Source: an uncultured beta proteobacterium
GTDB lineage: Bacteria > Pseudomonadota > Gammaproteobacteria > Burkholderiales > Burkholderiaceae_C
Assembly (NCBI GenBank): GCA_903960915.1
Contig: CAJCCO010000028.1
Coordinates: forward strand, 1-64,000
Direction: 5' to 3'
DNA: 64,000 bases
Within the stretch, counting starts at the first letter, position 1. Each line of letters starts with the position of its first letter. Below, one piece after another: positions 29,108 to 39,370 of this stretch. Made by a program: the position numbers and the translations under genes. A model generated the notes under the pieces. That model was not told the DNA's origin. It ran no database searches and was given only the letters and a program-made list of their open reading frames with translations.

Positions 29108-31804
29108 ATGCAAGAAAAATACAACCACCTTGACGTAGAAAAAGCGGCCCAAACCCAATGGACCACGCAAGACGTCTACCGCGTCACCGAAGACAGCAGC
29201 AAACCCAAGTTCTACGCCTGCTCCATGCTGCCCTACCCCAGCGGCAAGCTGCACATGGGCCATGTGCGCAACTACACCATCAACGACATGCTGGCGCGCC
29301 AGCTGCGCATGAAGGGTTTCAACGTGCTCATGCCCATGGGCTGGGACGCCTTTGGCTTGCCGGCTGAAAACGCGGCGCTCAAAAATGGCGTGCCACCGGC
29401 CAAGTGGACGTTTGAGAACATCGCCTACATGAAGCAGCAGATGCAGGCCATGGGCCTGGCCATTGACTGGAGCCGCGAAGTGGCCACCTGCGAGCCCAGC
29501 TACTACAAGTGGAACCAGTGGCTGTTTTTGAAGATGCTGGAAAAAGGCATTGCCTACCGCAAGACCCAGGTCGTCAACTGGGACCCGGTCGACCAAACCG
29601 TGTTGGCCAATGAGCAAGTCATTGATGGCAAGGGCTGGCGCACCGGCGCCGTGGTGGAGAAACGTGAAATCCCCGGTTACTACCTGAAGATCACCGCCTA
29701 CGCTGAAGAATTGCTCGACTTCGTCACCGGCGACAAGCTGCCGGGCTGGCCCGAGCGCGTCAAGCTGATGCAGGAAAATTGGATTGGAAAAAGCGAGGGC
29801 GTGCGCTTTGCCTTCCCTCACTCTATTCAAGACGCGCAGGGCGCCTTGATTGGCGACGGCAAGATGTACGTGTTCACCACCCGTGCCGACACCATCATGG
29901 GCGTGACCTTTTGCGCCGTGGCCGCCGAGCACCCACTGGCCTCCCACGCCGCAGCGTCTAACCCGGCCCTGGCGGCCTTCATAGAAGAATGCAAAACCGG
30001 CGGCACGACTGAAGCCGAGCTGGCCACGCAAGAGAAAAAAGGCATGGCCACGGGCTTGTTCGTCTCGCACCCTCTGACCGGCGCGCAAGTCGAGGTGTGG
30101 GTGGGCAACTACGTGCTCATGAGCTATGGCGACGGCGCCGTGATGGGCGTGCCCGCGCACGATGAGCGCGACTTTGCCTTTGCCTTGAAATACGACTTGC
30201 CCATCCAACAAGTGGTGGCGGTGAAAGAGCACAGCTTCGACCCCCTTGCCTGGCAAGACTGGTATGGCGACAAGCAAAGCTGCGTGAACATCAACTCTGG
30301 CGCGCTCGACGGCCTGAACCAAAAAGCTGCGGTGAACACCGTCGCTGAGTTGTTGGCGGCCAAAGGCCTGGGCGAGAAAAAGACCACTTGGCGCCTGCGT
30401 GACTGGGGCGTGAGCCGCCAGCGCTACTGGGGCACGCCCATTCCCATCATCCACTGCGACGAACACGGCGCGGTGCCGGTGCCTGAAAAAGACCTGCCCG
30501 TGGTGCTGCCGCAAGACTGCGTGCCCGATGGTTCGGGCAACCCCTTGCACAAGCACGAGGGGTTCCACGCCGGAGTGACCTGCCCGGTGTGCGGCAAGCC
30601 AGCGCGGCGCGAAACCGACACCATGGACACCTTTGTCGACTCAAGCTGGTACTACATGCGCTACTGCGACCCCAGCAACACCGAGCAGATGGTGGCTGAA
30701 GGCACCGCGTACTGGATGCGCGACCAAAAACTGGCCCACGGCGGCAGCGGCATGGACCAGTACATTGGCGGTATCGAGCACGCCATATTGCACCTGCTGT
30801 ACGCACGCTTCTGGACCAAGGTCATGCGCGACATGGGGCTGGTCAACATCGACGAGCCCTTCACCAAGCTGCTCACCCAAGGCATGGTGCTCAACCACAT
30901 TTACTCGCGCAAAAGCGACAAGGGTGGCATTGAATATTTCTGGCCTAACGAGGTGCAAGACCAGCACGACGCCAGCGGCAAAATCATTGGCGCGGTGCTC
31001 AAGCAAGCCAAGGGCAACTTGCCCGCCGGCACGGCCATCACCTACGAAGGTGTGGGCACCATGTCCAAGTCCAAGAACAACGGCGTCGACCCGCAGGACC
31101 TGATCGAAAAATACGGCGCTGACACGGCGCGTCTGTACACCATGTTCACCGCGCCACCTGAAGCCACGCTGGAGTGGAACGACGCAGGCGTCGAAGGCAG
31201 CTACCGCTTCTTGCGTCGGGTCTGGAACTTTGGCAGCAAGCTGCATGCGGCCAAAGCTACAGCGCAACCTGCTCAATCGAAAACAGCGCCTGTGTTCAAC
31301 AAAGAGGCCAAAGCGCTGCGCCTGGAGATTCACACCGTCTTCAAGCAAATTGATTACGACTACCAGCGCATGCAATACAACACCGTGGTGTCGGGCGCCA
31401 TGAAGCTGCTCAACGCGCTGGAAGACTTCAAGAGCGACGGCTCGGCCGGCAGCCAGACCGCGCTTTCCGAAGGCTTTGGCATTTTGTTGCGCGCCATTTA
31501 CCCCGCCACACCCCACCTCACCCACCGCTTGTGGGCTGAGTTGGGCTACGCCGGCGTGCACGGCGATTTGCTGGACGCCCCTTGGCCCGTCGCGGATGAA
31601 GCCGCCCTGCAACGCGACGAACTGGAGCTGATGCTGCAAATCAACGGCAAGCTGCGTGGCGCCATTCTGGTGCCCGCCAGCGCCAGCAAGGAAGAGATTG
31701 AGCGTGCTGCCCTGCAGGCCGAAATTTTCATCAAGCTGGCAGAGGGCGCGACACCCAAGAAAGTCATTGTGGTGCCGGGCCGTTTGGTCAACGTGGTTTT
31801 GTAA
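29108..31804 (+). CDS. leuS: Leucyl-tRNA synthetase
   Basis: A class I aminoacyl-tRNA synthetase of about 898 residues. The HIGH-type motif is [14 protein letters not shown] near residue 45 and the KMSKS motif is [12 protein letters not shown] near residue 650. The CP1 editing domain lies between them. ATG 29108 is preferred to GTG 29099. The gene sits in the conserved order exbB-exbD-leuS-lptE-holA. Confidence 0.97.
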   Translation: MQEKYNHLDVEKAAQTQWTTQDVYRVTEDSSKPKFYACSMLPYPSGKLHMGHVRNYTINDMLARQLRMKGFNVLMPMGWDAFGLPAENAALKNGVPPAKWTFENIAYMKQQMQAMGLAIDWSREVATCEPSYYKWNQWLFLKMLEKGIAYRKTQVVNWDPVDQTVLANEQVIDGKGWRTGAVVEKREIPGYYLKITAYAEELLDFVTGDKLPGWPERVKLMQENWIGKSEGVRFAFPHSIQDAQGALIGDGKMYVFTTRADTIMGVTFCAVAAEHPLASHAAASNPALAAFIEECKTGGTTEAELATQEKKGMATGLFVSHPLTGAQVEVWVGNYVLMSYGDGAVMGVPAHDERDFAFALKYDLPIQQVVAVKEHSFDPLAWQDWYGDKQSCVNINSGALDGLNQKAAVNTVAELLAAKGLGEKKTTWRLRDWGVSRQRYWGTPIPIIHCDEHGAVPVPEKDLPVVLPQDCVPDGSGNPLHKHEGFHAGVTCPVCGKPARRETDTMDTFVDSSWYYMRYCDPSNTEQMVAEGTAYWMRDQKLAHGGSGMDQYIGGIEHAILHLLYARFWTKVMRDMGLVNIDEPFTKLLTQGMVLNHIYSRKSDKGGIEYFWPNEVQDQHDASGKIIGAVLKQAKGNLPAGTAITYEGVGTMSKSKNNGVDPQDLIEKYGADTARLYTMFTAPPEATLEWNDAGVEGSYRFLRRVWNFGSKLHAAKATAQPAQSKTAPVFNKEAKALRLEIHTVFKQIDYDYQRMQYNTVVSGAMKLLNALEDFKSDGSAGSQTALSEGFGILLRAIYPATPHLTHRLWAELGYAGVHGDLLDAPWPVADEAALQRDELELMLQINGKLRGAILVPASASKEEIERAALQAEIFIKLAEGATPKKVIVVPGRLVNVVL

Positions 31805-31818
31805 CGTTCATAACGCCC

Positions 31819-32331
31819 ATGTTGAACCGCCGCACCTCCCTCAAATGGGCCGCCCAGTTGGCTGGCGCCGGCCTGTTGGCGGGCTGCGGCTTCAAGCTGC
31901 GCGGCAGCCAGAGCTACCGCTTTCAAACGCTGGCCATCACGGGCGCTGAGGGCGACATCAACCGCGAGCTGCGCCAGTCTTTTGGTTCGGACGTGCGGGT
32001 GCTGGCGCCCGATGAACCGTTAGATAAAGCGCAACTGGTGCTCAACATCGTGCAAGTACAACGCGAAAAAATCGTCGTTGGCGTGAACGCCTCGGGCCAG
32101 GTGCGGGAGTTTCAGCTGCGCATCCGCCTGAAGTTTTCTCTGCGCACGCCCCAGGGCCGTGAGCTGTTGCCCGAGACCGAAATCTTGCAGCAGCGCGACA
32201 TTTCGTACAACGAAACGTCTGCGCTGGCCAAAGAAACCGAGGAAGCGCTGCTCTACAAAAACATGCAGACCGACATCGTGCAGCAGTTGCTGCGCCGTCT
32301 CTCCACCGTCAACTATGCAGCTAGCCCCTAA
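31819..32331 (+). CDS. lptE: LPS-assembly lipoprotein LptE
   Basis: LptE plugs the LptD barrel that inserts lipopolysaccharide into the outer membrane. The protein of 170 residues has a lipobox (LLAGC, lipidated Cys at 23) and the conserved GFKLRG start after the cysteine. It follows leuS by 14 bases and overlaps holA by 17 bases, as in related bacteria. Confidence 0.95.
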   Translation: MLNRRTSLKWAAQLAGAGLLAGCGFKLRGSQSYRFQTLAITGAEGDINRELRQSFGSDVRVLAPDEPLDKAQLVLNIVQVQREKIVVGVNASGQVREFQLRIRLKFSLRTPQGRELLPETEILQQRDISYNETSALAKETEEALLYKNMQTDIVQQLLRRLSTVNYAASP

Positions 32332-33415
32332 CCAACTGGCGGGCCATCTGCACAAAGGCCTCAAAAGCCTGTACACCCTGCATGGCGACGAGCCCCTGCT
32401 GATTCAGGAAGCCGCTGATGCCCTGCGCGCCATGGCCCGCACCCAGGGCTATACCGAACGCAGTTCACACACCGTGGCCGGTGCGCACTTTGACTGGAGC
32501 GAGGTGCTGGCCGCCGGCGGCTCCATGAGCCTGTTTGCCGACAAGCAACTGCTAGAAATTCGTATCCCTTCCGGCAAGCCCGGAAAAGACGGCAGCACCG
32601 CCTTGCAACAACTGGCCGAACAGTCGCGCGACAACGACGCCACGCTGACCCTGGTTATCCTGCCCCGGCTGGACAAGCTCACCAAAGGCAGCGCTTGGTT
32701 TGCCGCGCTGGAGAGTTTTGGCGTCACCGTGCAAATGGAGCCGGTCGAGCGCGCTGCCTTGCCCGCCTGGATTGCACAGCGCCTGGCGCTGCAAGACCAG
32801 CGCGTAGTGGCCGGAGAAGAAGGCCAGCGCACCCTGCAGTTTTTTGCCGACCGGGTGGAAGGCAATTTGCTGGCGGCGCACCAGGAAATTCAAAAACTCG
32901 CGCTCTTGCACCCGGCGGGTGAGCTCAGCTTTGCGCAGATCGAAACCGCCGTGCTCAACGTGGCGCGCTACGACGTGTTCAAACTGTCGGAGGCGGTGCT
33001 GGCCGGCCAGGCCGCGCGCGTTATGCGCATGCTCGACGGCCTCAAGGCCGAGGGCGAGGCCGAAGTGCTGGTGCACTACACCCTGAGCGAAGACATACGT
33101 GCCTTGAAGCGCGTCAAAGACGCCATGAACCAGGGCCGCCCCCTGCCCATGGCCCTGCGTGAGCAACGCGTGTGGGGCGCCAAAGAGCGCCTGTTTGAGC
33201 GGGTGCTGCCGCGTTTGAGCGACAAGGCGCTGGCCCAAATGCTGCACGCCGCCCACCTGGTGGACGGCATCGTCAAAGGCCTCAAGCAGGCCGACTGGCC
33301 CACCGACAACTGGCAAGCCCTGCACCGCCTGGCCATGCTGCTGTGCCGCCACTGCATGGCGCAGCCTGCCGTTCAGTCCTCCGTTCAGTCAACCGGGCGC
33401 GGTGTTGTCCGCTAG
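32315..33415 (+). CDS. holA: DNA polymerase III delta subunit
   Basis: The delta subunit opens the sliding clamp within the clamp loader. The start MQLAPNQLAGHLHKGLKSLYTLHGDEPLLIQEAADALR is typical of HolA, with an unconserved phosphate-loop remnant, and the rest is all-helical. ATG 32315 overlaps the lptE end by 17 bases. Length is 366 residues. proA follows after 26 bases. Confidence 0.94.
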   Translation: MQLAPNQLAGHLHKGLKSLYTLHGDEPLLIQEAADALRAMARTQGYTERSSHTVAGAHFDWSEVLAAGGSMSLFADKQLLEIRIPSGKPGKDGSTALQQLAEQSRDNDATLTLVILPRLDKLTKGSAWFAALESFGVTVQMEPVERAALPAWIAQRLALQDQRVVAGEEGQRTLQFFADRVEGNLLAAHQEIQKLALLHPAGELSFAQIETAVLNVARYDVFKLSEAVLAGQAARVMRMLDGLKAEGEAEVLVHYTLSEDIRALKRVKDAMNQGRPLPMALREQRVWGAKERLFERVLPRLSDKALAQMLHAAHLVDGIVKGLKQADWPTDNWQALHRLAMLLCRHCMAQPAVQSSVQSTGRGVVR

Positions 33416-33441
33416 CCCTGCCGCACTGTTAGGATTTACCC

Positions 33442-34752
33442 ATGACCGCCCCCACCCTCGCCACCCCAGCCGACCTGGCTGATATCGCCCGCTACACCCA
33501 GACCCTGGGGCAGCAGGCCAAGGCCGCCTCGGCACTGATGGCCAAAGCCTCCACCGCCACCAAAAACAAGGCCCTCACCACCCTGGCCGCTCTGTTGCGT
33601 GCCAACGTGCAGGCGCTGCAAACAGACAACGCCCGCGACCTGGTGCGCGCGCAGCAAGCCGGCCTGGCCGCGCCCTTGGTAGACCGCCTCAAGCTCAGCC
33701 CCCAGGTGCTGGAAACCTGCGCCCAGGGCTGCGAGCAACTCGCCGCCATGCCTGACGTCATTGGCGAAATCATCGGCATGAAGCAACAACCCAGCGGCAT
33801 TCGCGTGGGCCAGATGCGCGTGCCTATTGGCGTGTTCGGCATGATTTTTGAGAGCCGCCCCAACGTCACCATTGAGGCGGCCAGCCTGTCCATCAAAAGC
33901 GGCAACGCCTGCATTCTGCGCGGCGGCTCCGAGGCCATTGAGTCCAACAAAGCACTGGCCCTGCTGGTGCAACAAGCCCTGCTGGCCGCCGGCCTGCCGG
34001 CAGACGCGGTGCAACTGGTGCAAACCACCGACCGCGCGGTGGTGGGCCAGCTCATCACCCTGCCGCAGTACGTCGACGTGGTCATTCCGCGCGGTGGCAA
34101 AGGCCTGATTGAGCGCATCAGCCGCGACGCCAAAGTGCCCGTCATCAAACACCTGGACGGCAACTGCCACGTCTACGTGGACGACCCGTGCGACCTGGAC
34201 ATGGCCGTCAAAGTGGCCGACAACGCCAAAACCAACAAGTACAGCCCCTGCAATGCCGCTGAAGGCTTGCTGGTGGCGCGCGGCGTGGCCGCGCAGTTTT
34301 TGCCCCGCATTGGCGCCATTTATGCTGCCAAAGGTGTGGAGATGCGCGCCGACCCCGAAGCCCTGGCGTTGCTGCAAGCGGCGCTGCCCCACGCCAAACT
34401 GCTCGCCGCCACCGAGCAAGACTGGTTTGAGGAATATTTGGCGCCCATCATCAGCATCAAAGTGGTGGCCGGGTTGGACGAGGCCATGGCCCACATCAAC
34501 CACTACAGCAGCCACCACACCGACGCCATCATCACCCGCGACCACATGCACGCCCAGGCCTTTTTGCGCGAGGTCGACTCCGCCAGCGTCATGGTCAACA
34601 CCAGCACCCGCTTTGCCGACGGTTTTGAATTCGGCCTGGGCGCCGAAATCGGCATCAGCACCGACAAATTTCACGCCCGCGGCCCCGTCGGCATAGAAGG
34701 CCTGACCTCGCTCAAGTATGTGGTGCTGGGGGCGGGGGAAGTGCGCCAGTGA
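33442..34752 (+). CDS. proA: Gamma-glutamyl phosphate reductase
   Basis: ProA makes glutamate-5-semialdehyde in proline synthesis, reducing gamma-glutamyl phosphate with NADPH. The aldehyde-dehydrogenase-like fold shows the catalytic cysteine near residue 270 in [13 protein letters not shown] and the proA signature ending [24 protein letters not shown]. Length is 436 residues. proB is not adjacent. It converges with the NYN-domain gene; six bases separate the stops. Confidence 0.97.
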   Translation: MTAPTLATPADLADIARYTQTLGQQAKAASALMAKASTATKNKALTTLAALLRANVQALQTDNARDLVRAQQAGLAAPLVDRLKLSPQVLETCAQGCEQLAAMPDVIGEIIGMKQQPSGIRVGQMRVPIGVFGMIFESRPNVTIEAASLSIKSGNACILRGGSEAIESNKALALLVQQALLAAGLPADAVQLVQTTDRAVVGQLITLPQYVDVVIPRGGKGLIERISRDAKVPVIKHLDGNCHVYVDDPCDLDMAVKVADNAKTNKYSPCNAAEGLLVARGVAAQFLPRIGAIYAAKGVEMRADPEALALLQAALPHAKLLAATEQDWFEEYLAPIISIKVVAGLDEAMAHINHYSSHHTDAIITRDHMHAQAFLREVDSASVMVNTSTRFADGFEFGLGAEIGISTDKFHARGPVGIEGLTSLKYVVLGAGEVRQ

Positions 34753-34758
34753 GGTGAG

Positions 34759-35379
34759 CTACGTCCAGCTTATGGGCCGTTGCAAGACAAAACCGTCTCG
34801 TCGAACCACCTGTTGCATGAGTTGTGACTGGCGCAAATTGGCCTCACCAATCGTAAAAAAGGCATGTGCTGCCTTAGAAAGCTCTGCCGATTTCCGACCA
34901 GGCGGAAAAGCAATAACTATTCTTTTTTCTGGAAATTGATTTCGTAACGTCTTCACGGGTGATGTGAGGTCGCTGTCGCCAGAAATAAGTATGGCCATGT
35001 CAAAGCGGTCTTCAAACGCGTCTTTTAACATCTGTACGGCGATGTTGACGTCTGTCATTTTTTCCTCGTAACCCATCCACGTCGCGCCGCAATGCTTGCA
35101 CACACGCGGTTTTTCAAGATAGTGGCCAAAGTGGGTTTGCAGATCGGGCAGGGTGCCAAGGGCTTCTAGGTAACAGGTCTGTCGCTGCATATCCTTTTGG
35201 TTATTTCCATTGGCGCGTATGCGGGAGGTGAAATAGTGAACGTTTCCCAAGTGCTGATTAGGTTTGAGCAAAGAATGGGACAAGGCCACCAGGTTCAGCC
35301 AAAAGTGCCTTCGCCAACCTTTGCTTTTCAGTCCGAAATACAGATTGAATCCATCCACATAAACATTGACGCGACTCAT
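34759..35379 (-). CDS. NYN-domain (PIN-like) protein, putative ribonuclease
   Basis: A 206-residue protein of the NYN/LabA-DUF88 type. The acidic metal-binding residues of the PIN-like fold are visible: D9 and N12 in VYVDGFNLY, D110 in MTDVNIAVQML, and D135 and D137 in LISGDSDLTSPV. A C94-x-x-C97 pair (CKHCGATW) suggests a small zinc loop, a common insertion in one NYN subgroup. The family cleaves RNA, and several members belong to mobile or defence contexts. The gene region is visibly more A+T-rich than its neighbours, suggesting acquisition. No toxin-antitoxin partner is seen. The RNA target is unknown. Confidence 0.85.
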   Translation of the reverse strand: MSRVNVYVDGFNLYFGLKSKGWRRHFWLNLVALSHSLLKPNQHLGNVHYFTSRIRANGNNQKDMQRQTCYLEALGTLPDLQTHFGHYLEKPRVCKHCGATWMGYEEKMTDVNIAVQMLKDAFEDRFDMAILISGDSDLTSPVKTLRNQFPEKRIVIAFPPGRKSAELSKAAHAFFTIGEANLRQSQLMQQVVRRDGFVLQRPISWT

Positions 35380-35465
35380 GCAAATTGAACCTGCTTGTTT
35401 TTGTTGAGGGATATTCCCGATAGGGGCTTGGCTCGACTAGCTGGCTGAACCTGTAGAATCGACAG

Positions 35466-35528
35466 CGTTAACCCCACCAGAGATCGCATCTCTGGCCCGA
35501 CGCCTCCCCTGTGGAGGCGTTTCTTTTT
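35466..35528 (+). ncRNA. Candidate small RNA with two hairpins and terminator
   Basis: No coding gene on the plus strand leads into this terminator. A perfect stem (CCAGAGA at 35477-35483, TCTCTGG at 35489-35495) is followed by a GC-rich terminator stem (ACGCCTCC at 35500-35507, GGAGGCGT at 35513-35520) and a T-rich tail to 35528. A -10-like TAGAAT lies at 35454-35459, but no good -35 is spaced correctly; TTGGCT at 35428 is 20 bases away. The transcript would be about 60 nucleotides. The terminator could also close an antisense transcript from the NYN gene. Confidence 0.45.
35500..35528 (+). terminator. Rho-independent terminator, orphan
   Basis: Eight-base perfect stem with a five-base loop (CCTGT) and a T-rich run. 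It is oriented for the plus strand, yet both flanking plus-strand genes are far away (proA ends at 34752, gshA starts at 36005). Confidence 0.85.
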
Positions 35529-36004
35529 CTGCGATGGGTGTTGTCTCATAAGGGAACAGGCGCTGACCATGTGGCATGCCCGGCCGCTTGGTATTTTGCG
35601 TCCAGAGGTGCTTACAGCCACACCAAGGCGGCCAACCTGCTGGGGGTGGCGGTTCGCGTCTTCTTGGGTTCCCCCCGAGGTTCGACGCACGGCCATGCAG
35701 TCGCTCAGGAATTTATCCAGCAATGACATTTAATCAACTCCCTGCACTTTTTTTGGTGTTTACCCCCCAAGGTCAGGGGGCGTTACACGTTTTGTGCGAT
35801 TTAAACTTATCTTAAGTCATAGGGTTCTTGTTTGAAGAACCAAACGCGCGCGGGCGTTTCAGGCCACCTCGTCTGTGCGGCCGCCCAGTCTGTCGGGCTT
35901 GTTTCACCGCAAGCGATGGAGTTGCTTGAATTCTGTGACTTCTTCCCCACGTAAGATAGGCACTGGCCATACTGCCAACTGCTGATTTCAATTGAAAGCC
36001 CCGC

Positions 36005-37300
36005 ATGGTTCCGCACCTCGTTACCGCCCTGACTGGCCCCATCAATGAACTTGAGCAGCGTGTGCTGGACTCTATGCCGGCCATTGAGCGCTGGTTTCGG
36101 CTGGAGTGGATGGAGCACACGCCGCCGTTTTACAGCTCGGTAGACCTGCGCAACGCCGGTTTCAAGCTGGCGCCGGTGGACACCAACCTGTACCCCGGTG
36201 GCTGGAACCACCTGACCCCCGAGATGCTGCCGCTGGCGGTGCAGGCGGCCATGGCGGCGATTGAAAAGATTTGCCCGGAAGCCCGCAACCTGCTGGTGAT
36301 TCCAGAAAACCAGGCCAACAACACCTTTTACCTGGCCAATATTGCCCAGTTGCGGCGCATTTTTCACATGGCGGGGCTCAATGTGCGCATTGGCTCCATA
36401 GACCCGGCCATCAAGAAACCCACCACGGTGGAGCTGCCCAATGGCGACAGCGTGTTGCTGGAGCCGGTGCTGCGCGGCAAGCGCCGCCTGGGGGTGAAAG
36501 ACTTCGACCCCTGCACTATTTTGCTCAACAACGACCTGAGCGCCGGGGTGCCCGGCATTCTGGAAGACATTCATGAGCAGTACCTGCTGCCGCCGCTGCA
36601 CGCCGGTTGGGCCACGCGGCGCAAGAGCACGCACTTCAAGTGCTATGAAGAAGTGGCCAAGCGCCTGGGCAAATTGCTGGGCGTGGACCCCTGGCTGATC
36701 AACCCCATGTTTGAGAAGTGCGGCGCCGTCAACCTGACCGAGCCCGCTGGCATGGAGGCGCTGAGCACCCATGTGGACTCGCAGCTGGGCAAGATTCGCC
36801 GCAAGTACAAGGAATACGGCATCAAGGAAAAGCCGTTTGTGGTGGTCAAGGCCGACAACGGCAGCCACGGCATGGGCATTGTGACTGTGCGCGACGTGAA
36901 AGACCTGGACGCCCTGAGCCAGCGCGTGCATGAGCAGGCCAAAACCTCACCCGAGCTGAACCAGCCGCGCGATATTCTGGTGCAAGAGGGCGTGCTGACC
37001 AAAGAGCGCATGCACGACGCTGTGGCCGAACCGGTGGTCTACATGATGGACCGTTACGTAGTGGGCGGTTTTTACCGCATCCACGCCGGGCGCGGTATGG
37101 ACGAGAACCTCAACGCGCCGGGCTCCAGCTTTGTGCCCTTGGCCTTTGAGCAAAGCACTTACCTGCCGCAACCTGGCATCAAGCCTGGCGCCAGCGCGCC
37201 CAACCGCTTCTATATGTATGGCGTGGTGGCCCGTCTGGCCATGCTGGCCGCCAGTTACGAGCTGGAAGCGACCGACCCGGACGCCGAAGTCTACGAATAA
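36005..37300 (+). CDS. gshA: Glutamate--cysteine ligase
   Basis: The first enzyme of glutathione synthesis, joining glutamate and cysteine through the gamma-carboxyl. The protein of 431 residues resembles the proteobacterial single-domain family (TIGR02049-like, first described in Acidithiobacillus), not E. coli GshA. Conserved strings include KADNGSHGMGIVTVRD and YFYRIHAGRG-like GGFYRIHAGRGMDENLN. gshB lies 3.3 kb downstream at 40600, with kup and benE between. ATG 36005 starts MVPHLVTALTGPINELEQ. Confidence 0.93.
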   Translation: MVPHLVTALTGPINELEQRVLDSMPAIERWFRLEWMEHTPPFYSSVDLRNAGFKLAPVDTNLYPGGWNHLTPEMLPLAVQAAMAAIEKICPEARNLLVIPENQANNTFYLANIAQLRRIFHMAGLNVRIGSIDPAIKKPTTVELPNGDSVLLEPVLRGKRRLGVKDFDPCTILLNNDLSAGVPGILEDIHEQYLLPPLHAGWATRRKSTHFKCYEEVAKRLGKLLGVDPWLINPMFEKCGAVNLTEPAGMEALSTHVDSQLGKIRRKYKEYGIKEKPFVVVKADNGSHGMGIVTVRDVKDLDALSQRVHEQAKTSPELNQPRDILVQEGVLTKERMHDAVAEPVVYMMDRYVVGGFYRIHAGRGMDENLNAPGSSFVPLAFEQSTYLPQPGIKPGASAPNRFYMYGVVARLAMLAASYELEATDPDAEVYE

Positions 37301-37490
37301 GCCGGTATTCCCAGCCCTGCATTGAGGGGCGTGTAATTCAAAGACGAGGGCGCACAACAGTTGCTGCGCTGCAACATTTGCGATAAATAGTCTGGCCGGC
37401 GACTGCCCAGACTTGCATGTCTGGCTGGCTGACGCAAAATGGCGATCCCAATTGGAATGGAACCCTGCCGACTTAAGGCCGGGTCAATCT

Positions 37491-39359
37491 GTGTCAGCAT
37501 CAAAATCCTCCCTCGCAGCGCTCACCGTTGGCGCCATTGGCGTTGTCTATGGCGACATTGGCACCAGCGTGCTGTACGCCGTCAAAGAAGTGTTTGGCTC
37601 CGGCCACGTTCCCCTCACCACCGACAACATCTACGGCATCTTGTCCATCTTTTTCTGGACGCTGACCGTCATCGTTTCCCTCAAGTACGTGGTGCTGGTG
37701 CTGCGGGCCGACAACAACGGCGAAGGCGGCCTGGTGGCCATGCTGGCGTTGGCCTCGCAGTCGGTTAAAGACCGGCCCCAGCTGCGCAAAGTGCTGCTGA
37801 TGGTCGGCATCTTTGGCACCTGCCTGTTTTATGGCGATGGCGTGATTACCCCGGCTATTTCGGTGCTGTCAGCGGTGGAGGGCCTAGAGGTGGTGTCGCC
37901 GGCCTTCAAGCGTTTTGTGATTCCGCTCACGCTGGTCATTTTGTTTTGCCTGTTTGCCGTGCAAAAACGCGGCACCAGCGGCATTGGCAAGTTTTTCGGG
38001 CCCATCACGCTGGTCTGGTTCGCCTGCATCTCGCTGCTGGGCATCTCGCACATTGTCACCAACCCGGCCATTTTGTGGGCCATCAGCCCGCATTACGCAC
38101 TGGGTTTCATGTGGCACAACCCAGGCACCACCTTCATTATTCTGGGCGCCGTGGTGCTGTGCGTCACTGGCGGTGAGGCGCTGTACGCCGACATGGGTCA
38201 CTTTGGTAAAAAACCCATCCGGGTGGCCTGGTTTGCCGTGGTCATGCCCTCGCTCACCCTCAATTACTTCGGCCAGGGCGCCTTGCTGCTGACCCACCCC
38301 GAGGCCGTTAAAAACCCGTTTTTCCTGATGGCCCCCGACTGGGCGCTGGTGCCTCTGGTGTGCCTGGCCACCATGGCCACGGTGATTGCGTCGCAGGCGC
38401 TGATCTCGGGCGCCTTCTCGGTCACCAAACAGGTGATTCAGCTGGGCTACCTGCCTCGTCTGCAGGTGCTGCATACCAGCGTCAAAGAGACCGGCCAGAT
38501 TTACCTGCCCTTCGTCAACTGGGGACTGTTTGTCACCATTGTGCTGGCGGTGGTGATGTTCAAGTCATCAAGCAACCTGGCCGCTGCTTACGGCATTGCG
38601 GTGTGCACCGACATGCTGATCACCACCGTGCTGACGTTTTACGTCATTCGCTATCGCTGGAAATACCCGTTGGCTTTGTGCCTGGGTGCCACCGGTTTCT
38701 TCTTTGTGGTGGACCTGGCGTTCTGGGCCTCCAACCTCATGAAGCTGTTTGACGGCGGTTGGTTCCCACTGGTCATTGGCGGCGTCATCTTCACCTTGAT
38801 GCTGACTTGGAAAGACGGACGCGCCCTGCTCAACGCCAAAATACGCGCCGATGCCATGGACCTGCCCAGTTTTCTGGAGGCCGTGTTTGTCAGCCCACCG
38901 GTGCGGGTAGAAGGCTCCGCCGTGTTTTTGACCGCCGAGCCCGGCACCGTTCCCAATGCCTTGCTGCACAACCTGAAGCACAACAAGGTGCTGCACGCGA
39001 CCAATTTGTTTGTCACGGTGCGCAACCACGAGGTGCCCTGGATTGGCCTGGACAAGCGCCTCACGTTTGAATCCCTGGGGCACGACTGCTGGCAGGTCAT
39101 GATCAACTACGGCTTCAAAAACGACCCCGATGTGCCCAAGGCCTTGCAGCTGCTCACCGGCCATGGCTGCGACCTAGACCCCATGAGCACCAGCTATTTC
39201 CTGTCGCGAGACACCGTCATTCCCACCATTGACAGCGGTATGGCGCAATGGCGCGAGAAACTGTTTGCGCAAATGCACCACAACGCCAGTGCGGCAGCCG
39301 ACTTCTTGAAGCTGCCCAACAACTCGGTGGTCGAGCTCGGCTCCAAGATCGAAATTTAA
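37491..39359 (+). CDS. kup: Potassium uptake protein Kup
   Basis: A KUP/HAK/KT-type K+/H+ symporter with about 12 membrane helices and a C-terminal cytosolic domain. The family start [26 protein letters not shown] and the [17 protein letters not shown] motif are intact. GTG 37491 gives 622 residues, the same length as E. coli Kup; a TTG at 37413 would add 26 atypical residues. It sits between gshA and gshB, noted as a finding. No clear promoter was identified. Confidence 0.93.
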   Translation: MSASKSSLAALTVGAIGVVYGDIGTSVLYAVKEVFGSGHVPLTTDNIYGILSIFFWTLTVIVSLKYVVLVLRADNNGEGGLVAMLALASQSVKDRPQLRKVLLMVGIFGTCLFYGDGVITPAISVLSAVEGLEVVSPAFKRFVIPLTLVILFCLFAVQKRGTSGIGKFFGPITLVWFACISLLGISHIVTNPAILWAISPHYALGFMWHNPGTTFIILGAVVLCVTGGEALYADMGHFGKKPIRVAWFAVVMPSLTLNYFGQGALLLTHPEAVKNPFFLMAPDWALVPLVCLATMATVIASQALISGAFSVTKQVIQLGYLPRLQVLHTSVKETGQIYLPFVNWGLFVTIVLAVVMFKSSSNLAAAYGIAVCTDMLITTVLTFYVIRYRWKYPLALCLGATGFFFVVDLAFWASNLMKLFDGGWFPLVIGGVIFTLMLTWKDGRALLNAKIRADAMDLPSFLEAVFVSPPVRVEGSAVFLTAEPGTVPNALLHNLKHNKVLHATNLFVTVRNHEVPWIGLDKRLTFESLGHDCWQVMINYGFKNDPDVPKALQLLTGHGCDLDPMSTSYFLSRDTVIPTIDSGMAQWREKLFAQMHHNASAAADFLKLPNNSVVELGSKIEI

Positions 39360-39370
39360 GACCCCCGCCC

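Larger units (their letters stand above)
35380..36004. other. Intergenic region between the NYN gene and gshA
   Basis: A 625-base stretch holding the NYN-gene promoter, the candidate small RNA and the gshA leader. A perfect GGTTCTT-N5-AAGAACC inverted repeat lies at 35822-35840. Weak open frames (35511-35726 plus, 35376-35729 minus) lack homology I recognise and overlap each other, so no gene is called. The minus frame does have a GGAG before its ATG at 35729, so a small unknown protein cannot be excluded. Confidence 0.5.

Noticed and set aside
28988-30568. Minus-strand open frame of 526 codons opposite leuS
   Set aside because: Shadow of leuS with no domain; leuS carries both synthetase motifs.
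33436-34674. Minus-strand open frame of 412 codons opposite proA
   Set aside because: Shadow frame, Gly/Val/Asp-rich; proA is unambiguous.
35511-35726. 71-codon plus frame after the orphan terminator, with a helix-turn-helix-like AYSHTKAANLLGV
   Set aside because: Begins inside the terminator stem, has no ribosome-binding site and no further family features; resemblance is probably chance.
35376-35729. 117-codon minus frame upstream of the NYN gene
   Set aside because: A GGAG precedes its ATG, but it runs through the candidate small RNA and terminator and has no recognisable domain; kept only as a note in the intergenic entry.
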